This document shows, piece by piece, positions 18,601-24,023 of a DNA stretch of 24,023 nucleotides (the stretch's first letter is position 1; every line of letters begins with the position of its first letter). The position numbers and the translations under genes were made by a program. The stretch comes from a virus: positions 1 through 24,023 of IMG/VR virus record IMGVR_UViG_3300042889_002598. One strand, 5' to 3'. Under the pieces are notes generated by a model. The model saw only the letters and a list, made by a program, of their open reading frames with translations. It made no database searches and was not told where the DNA came from.

Positions 18601-19202
18601 AAATGATAAAAGAAGAAATTGCTCCAGGAATAGTGGTATATAGTAATGTAATCCCAAATAGCGAAACTTTGTCTGTAGACATAGAAGAGGGTCTAGTGTC
18701 TGCAGGACTATCTTGGCATGCAGCATCAGTAAAAGAATATGAAGATCCAACGGTAAACAAAAAGACAAGAGACACAGACTCCTTTGGTGTAAACTATTTA
18801 GGGAAAGTAGATGATATATTTAATAAACCAATATCGGATGTTTTTTCTACAACACTAAACAATATTTTTTTTGAAAACTTTGATCCAATAGAAAAAGATT
18901 ACATGGACATGTATCAAATAAAATTAATGTCTCACGATTCATATGGAGTATTGAAGTATGGCAAAGGTCAAAAATTTACTAATCATATAGATGACCACTC
19001 AGATTATCATAGAAGGCTGTCAACGGTTTACTACTTAAATGAAAATTATACGGGTGGAGAAATTAATTTTCCAAGGTTTAATATTACTTTTAAGCCAAAG
19101 GCTAACCAGATGATTGTTTTTCCATCAACATATGTTTATAACCACTCAGTTTCTCCAGTTATTGACGGAGAAAGGTATGCAGTTGTTAGTTGGATGAGAT
19201 GA
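18594..19202 (+). CDS. 2-oxoglutarate/Fe(II) oxygenase, prolyl-4-hydroxylase-like
   Basis: 202 aa (the ATG at 18594 overlaps the previous stop; a second ATG at 18603 is also possible). The double-stranded beta-helix signature is complete: LKYGKGQKFTNH131-I-D133, the STVYYLNENYTGGEINFP strand-turn, and the distal H184 (YNHSVSPV) with R194 (DGERYAVVSWM) for 2-oxoglutarate. This arrangement is typical of prolyl 4-hydroxylase/PKHD-type enzymes, which hydroxylate proline in proteins using O2, Fe(II) and 2-oxoglutarate. The substrate is not shown; the Pro-rich fibre directly upstream (16187-18313) and the collagen-like fibres are the obvious candidates. Confidence 0.85.
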   Translation: MVKMIKEEIAPGIVVYSNVIPNSETLSVDIEEGLVSAGLSWHAASVKEYEDPTVNKKTRDTDSFGVNYLGKVDDIFNKPISDVFSTTLNNIFFENFDPIEKDYMDMYQIKLMSHDSYGVLKYGKGQKFTNHIDDHSDYHRRLSTVYYLNENYTGGEINFPRFNITFKPKANQMIVFPSTYVYNHSVSPVIDGERYAVVSWMR

Positions 19203-19762
19203 AAACGCCATTATTAGTAAATGATGTTCTAAACGAAAAAGAATTTGCACTGCTTTCTGAGACTGTCTCAAATCCAAAGTCTTTTGAATATCAAACAGGA
19301 TTTTCAAGGTATGTAATTGCTAACAACAAACTTCCCGTATTAGGAGAGATAGCAGAAAGACTTATACCTACTGCAAGAGAGATATTTGGAAGCCAGACAC
19401 TACTTCCTACATACACACTGTTTGCACATTATGAAGGACAAGATCCTGCTCCAAGCCTTTACAAGCACAAAGACGACAATGCATGTACCTATACTTTAGA
19501 TGTGTGTGTTTATCAGACCGAGCCGTGGGATCTATGGGTAGATGATAAGAACTATACTCTTTATCCAAATCAGGCACTTGCATATTATGGAAACGACCAA
19601 ATGCATTGGCGTGAAGAGTTTCCTAATCCAGAATCTGGACATGTTGCTATGACGTTTTTTCACTTTGCAGAACCTGACCATTGGTATTTTACAGAGGGGC
19701 CAGAATATTTGCAGGTAGTTAGAGAAAAAATTTCAAAAGAGGTTTGGAATGCAAAAAAATAA
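19199..19762 (+). CDS. Second 2-oxoglutarate/Fe(II) oxygenase-like protein
   Basis: 187 aa from the ATG at 19199, which overlaps the previous stop as ATGA. It has an H-x-D pair (KH90-K-D92) in a jelly-roll strand context (LFAHYEGQDPAPSLYKHKDD), a YPNQALAYYGNDQ turn, and a distal H136 with R138 (MHWREEF). The similarity is weaker than for the preceding gene, and it could be a divergent hydroxylase with another residue or sugar as substrate. Its place between the prolyl-hydroxylase-like gene and the glycosyltransferase suggests a role in the same modification. Confidence 0.65.
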   Translation: MKTPLLVNDVLNEKEFALLSETVSNPKSFEYQTGFSRYVIANNKLPVLGEIAERLIPTAREIFGSQTLLPTYTLFAHYEGQDPAPSLYKHKDDNACTYTLDVCVYQTEPWDLWVDDKNYTLYPNQALAYYGNDQMHWREEFPNPESGHVAMTFFHFAEPDHWYFTEGPEYLQVVREKISKEVWNAKK

Positions 19763-20693
19763 AGTAATTATAAATGCTTGGACTGGCATGTTTGGTATTA
19801 GAATGCACGAGTATGCATTCGCTAAGACATATGCATACAAAAATAATATGGACTTAGAGATTGTTTCTAATTGGGAAGGTTCTGTTATGTTTAAAAATGC
19901 AACAGAATCTTTGCTTGAACCTGAAAAGTTAAGAAGATATTTAAAAAATGGTCAAGCATCATTAGAAGAAAAAAATAGTGAAACATTAAAGTACTATCCA
20001 GATGCTATTGTTTGGGATGCAAATCATCATTTTGAAGAACCATATAAAAATAATAACTGCTCAATAATAACAAATGGAACAAATGCATACCAAGAGTCTA
20101 TATTTGATGAAATGGACCTGTCTTACATAAAAAATATATTTGAAATAAGTGATTTTATAAAAGAATCAGATACCTACAAATATTGGGAGTCAAAAGCAGG
20201 AACGTACGATGTTGCTCATCTTCGCAGAGGGGACATTGCAGATATTCAATACAACATAAACAATGAACAGGGATACTCTGTAGTTTCTAAAAACTCATAT
20301 TTTTCTGCATTTGAAAAATTTGGATATGATAAAGACAGCATAGAATGGATCTCTAACGATCACACGAAAAAATGGCATACAGATAGACCAGACATGGTAT
20401 TCTTGCCTTGGTCTTATCCAGAAGGTGCAAAGTTTGATGAAAAAATAGGATTTGATTTTCTTGACGATTGGCTAAAGATGTATTTTGCTAGAACTATCTT
20501 TAGAGGCAATAGTAGTTTTTCTTTTTGGGCAGGGCTTTTATCTCCAACAGCAAAAGTTTATTCTCCTGTCGTAAACAAACAATTAATTTATGGTCGCAAT
20601 GGGCTAACAGAAGAAATAGATTTAGATTTTACTGAGGGTAACGAGAATCACTGGATGTATTCAGAGCCATATAGACAGATAAGGATAAGATGA
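19749..20693 (+). CDS. GT11-like (fucosyltransferase-type) glycosyltransferase
   Basis: 314 aa, start at 19749 inside the end of the preceding gene. Residues 155-163 (VAHLRRGDI) match the H-x-R-R-G-D motif that binds the GDP-sugar in alpha-1,2/alpha-1,6 fucosyltransferases. Residues 252-262 (RGNSSFSFWAG) match the S/N-x-S-x-F-S-W-W-A motif of GT11. The N-terminus has the TGMFGIRMHEYAFAKTYA pattern equivalent to the GGLGNQM-F-YA start. Family members transfer L-fucose from GDP-L-fucose. Because the next gene makes GDP-L-galactose, L-galactose is the likely sugar here (inference). Confidence 0.75.
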   Translation: MQKNKVIINAWTGMFGIRMHEYAFAKTYAYKNNMDLEIVSNWEGSVMFKNATESLLEPEKLRRYLKNGQASLEEKNSETLKYYPDAIVWDANHHFEEPYKNNNCSIITNGTNAYQESIFDEMDLSYIKNIFEISDFIKESDTYKYWESKAGTYDVAHLRRGDIADIQYNINNEQGYSVVSKNSYFSAFEKFGYDKDSIEWISNDHTKKWHTDRPDMVFLPWSYPEGAKFDEKIGFDFLDDWLKMYFARTIFRGNSSFSFWAGLLSPTAKVYSPVVNKQLIYGRNGLTEEIDLDFTEGNENHWMYSEPYRQIRIR

Positions 20694-21721
20694 GAACAGC
20701 ACTAGTACTTGGAGCAGGTGGCTTTATCGGCAGCCATATGGTTAATAGGCTTAAGTCAGAAGGATACTGGGTTAGAGGTGTTGATTTAAAGCACCCAGAT
20801 TTTTCTAACACACAGGCAGATGAGTTTATTGAAAGAGATCTTTCAGTTTATGAAAATGTTGAAAAAGTAATTCAGTTTAAAGGTTATCAAGGAAACTTCT
20901 ATAGTGAAATTCCATATAGACTAATTACAGGGTTTGATGAGATCTATCAATTTGCAGCAGACATGGGTGGCGCTGGCTATATCTTTACTGGAGACAATGA
21001 TTCTCAGATTATGGAAAACTCTGCGCTTATTAACCTCAACCTACTTAGAGCACAGTCAAGGCTTAATGAAAAATATGGAATTAACAAAACCAAGATATTC
21101 TACTCAAGTTCTGCTTGCATGTATCCTGACTACAAGCAGTTAGATGTTAATAACCCTGGACTTAAGGAGTCTGACGCATACCCTGCAGATCCTGACAGCG
21201 AGTACGGATGGGAAAAATTGTTTAGTGAAAGAATGTTCTTAGCATTTAATAAAAACAATAAGATTCCAGTAGCAATTGCCAGATACCACAACATATATGG
21301 CCCAGAAGGAACTTGGGATGGTGGAAAAGAAAAGGCCCCTGCTGCAATGTGCAGAAAAGTTATAAAAGCAGACGACTCTATAGAAATTTGGGGGGATGGA
21401 GAACAAACTCGATCATTCCTATATATAGACGAATGCATAGAAGCAACAAGAAGGCTTATGCAGTCCGAATTTAAAGGTCCAGTAAATATTGGTTCTGAAG
21501 AAATGGTGACCATTAATCAGTTAGTTGATATTGCATGCAGCGTTGAGGGCAAAAGTTTAAATAAACATCACATTCCTGGCCCACTAGGTGTGAGAGGAAG
21601 AAATTCTAATAACGACTTGGTTAGAAAAGAGTTAGGCTGGGACTATTCTATGACTTTAAAAGAAGGAATTAAAAATACCTATCTTTGGATTAAAGATCAA
21701 ATAGAAAAGCCCCAGCACTAA
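20690..21721 (+). CDS. GDP-mannose 3,5-epimerase (GDP-L-galactose-forming)
   Basis: 343 aa, start overlapping the previous stop (ATGA). An extended SDR Rossmann domain, G8-A-G10-G-F-I-G14, with the plant-type GME signature ADMGGAGYI (90-98), SSSAC143-MYP, EY172GWEK176L, HNIYGPEGTWDGG-K-E-K215APAA, WGDGEQTRSFLYIDEC and IPGPLGVRGRNSNN. C143, Y172, K176 and K215 correspond to the Arabidopsis catalytic residues C145, Y174, K178 and K217 with a constant offset of two. The enzyme converts GDP-D-mannose to GDP-L-galactose (and GDP-L-gulose), drawing on host GDP-mannose. It is very close to canonical GME, so I am confident of the family. Confidence 0.9.
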   Translation: MRTALVLGAGGFIGSHMVNRLKSEGYWVRGVDLKHPDFSNTQADEFIERDLSVYENVEKVIQFKGYQGNFYSEIPYRLITGFDEIYQFAADMGGAGYIFTGDNDSQIMENSALINLNLLRAQSRLNEKYGINKTKIFYSSSACMYPDYKQLDVNNPGLKESDAYPADPDSEYGWEKLFSERMFLAFNKNNKIPVAIARYHNIYGPEGTWDGGKEKAPAAMCRKVIKADDSIEIWGDGEQTRSFLYIDECIEATRRLMQSEFKGPVNIGSEEMVTINQLVDIACSVEGKSLNKHHIPGPLGVRGRNSNNDLVRKELGWDYSMTLKEGIKNTYLWIKDQIEKPQH

Positions 21722-21722
21722 C

Positions 21723-22286
21723 TTACTTAGGGAATTTAGACATCCAGAACTTAGTTCTTGGAGTCATGCCTTTCCAGGCAATCCAGTTTTCTCCACCATT
21801 ACTCATGTGGTGTGCAATTTGTGCATTTAGAACTGGGTTAAAAAGTTCAGCATTTGCAGATAACTCAAACTTGTCTCTACGATCAGGACCAAGCGAGTCA
21901 ATCATATTGATCTGGAATATTCCGTATGATGAGTCTCCAGTGCTTTCATTTCCGTTAAAAGCCAATGGGCGACCATTAGACTCTTTCTTTGCTACAGCCC
22001 AAGCCTCAACAAGGTTCTGTCCCTTGAAACCAACTAGGGATAACATTTTCTTTAGTTCTAAATCAGTAAGAGATGTCTTGTTTGCAAAACTCTCCAGCAT
22101 TTTTTCCTTAGAAACCAAAAAAACCTCTTTCGAGGTTGTATCCGATGTCTGAGCCTGTTCAAGACTAAGGTTATTCTTCGTGCTTAGTTCTGGGGTAGCA
22201 TTAGCAGCATTAGAAAATACACTGACAAGTGCCACGATACTGAGTGTGCTAATGATCTCTTTGTTTCTTTCGATAAATTTAATCAT
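21723..22286 (-). CDS. Exported lytic transglycosylase (lysozyme-like fold)
   Basis: 187 aa from the ATG at 22286 (MIKFIERNKEIISTLSIVAL), which has a strong AAGGAGG site; a longer in-frame start is rejected. Residues 1-30 are a signal peptide (ALVSVFSNAANA). Residues 95-187 are an SLT/lysozyme-like domain: catalytic Glu102 in AKKESNGRP, the SSYGIFQINM segment (119-128), then a helix and NWIAWKG. It cleaves peptidoglycan glycan strands and may open the wall during entry or lysis. It lies on the opposite strand to its neighbours and has its own promoter (22334-22362 region) and structured leader. Confidence 0.8.
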   Translation of the reverse strand: MIKFIERNKEIISTLSIVALVSVFSNAANATPELSTKNNLSLEQAQTSDTTSKEVFLVSKEKMLESFANKTSLTDLELKKMLSLVGFKGQNLVEAWAVAKKESNGRPLAFNGNESTGDSSYGIFQINMIDSLGPDRRDKFELSANAELFNPVLNAQIAHHMSNGGENWIAWKGMTPRTKFWMSKFPK

Positions 22287-22307
22287 AGTTTCCTCCTTAG
22301 AAAACAA

Positions 22308-22333
22308 TAACACCCTGGTAGGTGTTACTACCA
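22308..22333 (-). promoter_or_regulatory. Overlapping dyads at the 5' end of the transglycosylase transcript
   Basis: TAACACC (22308-22314)/GGTGTTA (22321-22327) and TGGTAG (22316-22321)/CTACCA (22328-22333) overlap and cannot form together. The second sits directly beyond the -10 box. They could be an operator or a 5' hairpin affecting translation and stability. Confidence 0.4.
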
Positions 22334-22362
22334 AGTATATCATGAGATTTTTGATAAATCAA
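22334..22362 (-). promoter_or_regulatory. TTGATT-N17-TATACT promoter of the transglycosylase
   Basis: Minus strand TTGATT, 17 bases ending TGA, TATACT (22334-22339): both a -35 and an extended -10. Confidence 0.55.
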
Positions 22363-22372
22363 CTTTAGATGG

Positions 22373-22381
22373 TGGTATAAT
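22373..22381 (+). promoter_or_regulatory. Leaderless promoter TGG-TATAAT-N7-ATG
   Basis: TATAAT at 22376-22381, ATG at 22389. It is divergent from the transglycosylase promoter. Confidence 0.65.
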
Positions 22382-22388
22382 AAATATT

Positions 22389-22937
22389 ATGCCTGTATCA
22401 TCATCTAATTATCCTACTATGAAATACCCTATTGCTTCAGATCCCGTGAATGTACACGGAGATTTTAAGGTTTTGGTAGATGCTTTAAACAATATTCTTC
22501 CACCATTGGGCATGACAAGTGTTTCTTCTCCTGTAAGGAATAATACTAGTTTTGCTTTGCCAGCAGGAGTACCAGTTTATATTTCAGGAAATGTATCTCA
22601 CAGCGGTCAAATGAAAACAACTGTAGAGAGATATAACCCATCAGCAAGCAATCATAATCCAGACTCTCCCATACTTGGCTTGATACAGACAGGAATCTCT
22701 GCATTAAGCGATGGCGTTGCTGTCGTTTCTGGAGTATTACAAATGAATACAACAAGTCTAGGTGCACCAGGAACAAAAGTTTACATTAATGGAAGTGGAG
22801 AACTTGTTGGAGGAAGACCATTAACTGGTCCAGCAAGATATGTAGCAGTAGTTGCAGTTCAGGGCACACAAGGTTTAATAGTTGTTCAAACAAAAGGAAA
22901 CGGTACTTGGGGTGCACTCAAGGACGGTTTGTCGTGA
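22389..22937 (+). CDS. Putative minor structural protein
   Basis: 182 aa, starting MPVSSSNYPTMKYPIASDP. A beta-rich body with LPAGVPVYISGNVSHSG, GLIQTGISALSDGVAVVSG and a final VVAVQGTQGLIVVQTKGNG resembles capsid-decoration or tail-associated beta-barrel proteins with a 'cement' type pattern (inference; no family match I can assert). It is flanked by structural genes. The stop codon is part of the next promoter. Confidence 0.6.
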   Translation: MPVSSSNYPTMKYPIASDPVNVHGDFKVLVDALNNILPPLGMTSVSSPVRNNTSFALPAGVPVYISGNVSHSGQMKTTVERYNPSASNHNPDSPILGLIQTGISALSDGVAVVSGVLQMNTTSLGAPGTKVYINGSGELVGGRPLTGPARYVAVVAVQGTQGLIVVQTKGNGTWGALKDGLS

Positions 22938-22943
22938 TATAAT
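22935..22943 (+). promoter_or_regulatory. Leaderless promoter TGA-TATAAT with stop codon as extended -10
   Basis: The TGA stop of the preceding gene (22935-22937) is the TGN of the extended -10. TATAAT at 22938-22943 ends six bases before the ATG at 22950. Confidence 0.7.
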
Positions 22944-22949
22944 AACATT

Positions 22950-23339
22950 ATGGCTACCTTTAGAAATCAACCCACAGACTCTTATGCACTTGGTGCAGCC
23001 CCACCAGAAATTCGTTGGACAGTCGTTCGTGGAGATTCAGCAGCCTTTCGTGTTTATGTAACTAATGATGCAAGAGTCCCTCTTCTTCTTGAAGACTGGG
23101 AAGTTGCTATGGATATTTATAGACCATCAACTGATGATGTTATTTTATCTTTATCTCCTGAGCCAATTGAGTTTCAGGATGAGGAAGGAAGTTTTACAGT
23201 TACTTTAACATCAGCACAATCTCAACTTCTTGAGACAGGAGACATCTTCGATATACAACTCACAGAACTTCTATCAGAGGGCAGAGTTTGGACGGTAGCC
23301 AGAGGGTCAATGGTTATCCTTGAAGATGTAACCCAGTAA
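22950..23339 (+). CDS. Tail/baseplate-type protein, paralogue of 11202-11597
   Basis: 129 aa. EIRWTVVRGDSAAFRVYVTND parallels MQWSVVRGDTATLRVEFYED at 11202 and ends similarly (VWTVARGSMVILEDVT versus VWTPVIGTIHVLGDIT). The BppU-N-like domain assignment is inferred from this pattern. Its stop overlaps the next start (TAATG). Presumably each copy serves as an adaptor for a different fibre or structural protein. Confidence 0.65.
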   Translation: MATFRNQPTDSYALGAAPPEIRWTVVRGDSAAFRVYVTNDARVPLLLEDWEVAMDIYRPSTDDVILSLSPEPIEFQDEEGSFTVTLTSAQSQLLETGDIFDIQLTELLSEGRVWTVARGSMVILEDVTQ

Positions 23340-23545
23340 TGCCAACACATCAATTAGCACATGCACAGATTCAAGATCTTGATTTAAGACGAATTCGAAT
23401 AGATCATATTCAGCCAAAAGCAAGAGTTGAAGAGGTTTTGCCATTTAGAGTTAAGTTTACAAACGTAAGTGTGTTTGGATATTCCAAAACTAATCCACCC
23501 CCAATTCCACTACAAGTTATTGGCTACAGCAACTACATTCTCTAA
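23339..23545 (+). CDS. Small structural-cluster protein (SNYIL-ending)
   Basis: 68 aa, start overlapping the previous stop. Basic N-terminus (DLDLRRIRIDHIQPKARVEE) and C-terminus PPPIPLQVIGYSNYIL. A similar short protein with an LPFRVKFTNV middle and a PPPIPL...NYIL end is often seen near tail genes in actinophages; its function is not established. Confidence 0.65.
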   Translation: MPTHQLAHAQIQDLDLRRIRIDHIQPKARVEEVLPFRVKFTNVSVFGYSKTNPPPIPLQVIGYSNYIL

Positions 23546-23563
23546 TAGTATTATTAAAAGGGG

Positions 23564-23572
23564 TGTTATAAT
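23564..23572 (+). promoter_or_regulatory. Leaderless promoter TGT-TATAAT-N6-ATG
   Basis: TATAAT at 23567-23572 ends six bases before the ATG at 23579, which is the start of the truncated last gene. Confidence 0.65.
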
Positions 23573-23578
23573 TACCAC

Positions 23579-24023
23579 ATGGCCAAAGTATCAATTCCAG
23601 CAGTTAAGAGTCTATTCCAAACTGGAGATAGACCTACTCAAGAAAACTATGAAGATTTAATCGATACCGCATCTGCTCAAGCAACAGACTTGGGTTCTGC
23701 AGGTAACAATGAAAACACAATCACTGGTATTGAGAACGTAACTGTTGTTGATAACTTTGACGCTACAGTTTGGCGAATGGTCAAGTATATTGTTTCAATA
23801 TCAAAGACCTCTGCAGGGGACAACAAGTTCTATGCAACCGAACTCACAATTCTCGTTGATGGTACAAATGTAAATGTCAGCGAATATGGAACAATCGACA
23901 ATAGTGGGAATATTGGCACCATTAATGTCTCTCGCACTGGAAATACCGTGGCTTTAACAGTCACTCCAGATCCTGCGACAAAGCCAGTCACAGTTCGTTA
24001 CGCACGAATTGGACTTAAGGCAT
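23579..24023 (+). CDS. Structural-cluster protein, 3' end outside the window
   Basis: An open frame of 148 codons with no stop before the window end. It begins MAKVSIPAVKSLFQTGDRPT, then has a fibre-like beta-rich body (YIVSISKTSAGDNKFYATEL ... TVRYARIGLKA). The N-terminus (VKSLFQTGDRPTQENYEDLI) resembles the start of several tail-fibre proteins. Support comes from the perfect leaderless promoter. Function otherwise unknown. Confidence 0.7.
   Translation, partial: MAKVSIPAVKSLFQTGDRPTQENYEDLIDTASAQATDLGSAGNNENTITGIENVTVVDNFDATVWRMVKYIVSISKTSAGDNKFYATELTILVDGTNVNVSEYGTIDNSGNIGTINVSRTGNTVALTVTPDPATKPVTVRYARIGLKA

Noticed and set aside
21130-21513. 127-aa minus-strand frame
   Set aside because: Antisense of the strongly conserved GDP-mannose 3,5-epimerase coding sequence.

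Overview
The window looks like part of the genome of a double-stranded DNA tailed phage of a low-G+C actinobacterium. A freshwater Nanopelagicales-type host is my best guess. The reasons are: a minus-strand block of very small, tightly coupled phage genes (a DUF932 start, a GP88-like Cys protein, many zinc-ribbon microproteins); a plus-strand block of collagen-like and proline/threonine-rich tail-fibre genes; pervasive leaderless transcription signals of the kind common in actinobacteria; GlxR/CRP-type palindromes; and a secreted protein whose Cys-containing C-terminus resembles those of freshwater actinobacteria. No terminase, portal, capsid, polymerase or integrase gene is visible, so lytic versus temperate lifestyle cannot be decided here.

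Layout. Bases 1-7205 (minus strand) hold early-type operons of mostly unknown small proteins, many overlapping as TAATG or ATGA. They are separated by intergenic islands that reuse the same parts: TTGTCA-N11-(TGN)TANNNT promoters, TGTGA-N6-TCACA palindromes, TTATCCACA DnaA boxes, CACGTGC followed by an A/T run, and a TGAGCA-11 nt-TGCTCA hairpin. Bases 7206-7622 are a divergent control region. Bases 7623-8148 (plus) hold four tiny coupled genes. From 8395 the plus strand carries an SGNH hydrolase-like gene, then, after a short minus-strand pair (a DHH-like protein and a 61-aa protein), a holin-like membrane protein and the tail-fibre/receptor-binding cluster (11202-18313). A modification cassette follows (18355-21721): zinc-ribbon protein, two 2-oxoglutarate/Fe(II) oxygenase-like proteins, a GT11-like glycosyltransferase and a GDP-mannose 3,5-epimerase. 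Next come a minus-strand exported lytic transglycosylase (21723-22286) and further structural genes (22389 to the window end).

How it may work together. The most striking idea is that the fibre protein with Pro-Thr repeats (16187-18313), and perhaps the collagen-like fibres, are modified by the cassette directly downstream: a prolyl-hydroxylase-like enzyme makes hydroxyproline, the epimerase makes GDP-L-galactose, and the fucosyltransferase-like enzyme transfers L-galactose (6-hydroxy-L-fucose). This would resemble a plant arabinogalactan or extensin pathway in a phage. It is inference from gene order, motifs and sequence composition.

A second system-level signal is the late promoter module TGN-TATAAT-N6-ATG, repeated with almost invariant spacing. 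It predicts that most structural transcripts start on the A of the start codon. Several of these promoters are built into the stop codons of the preceding genes.
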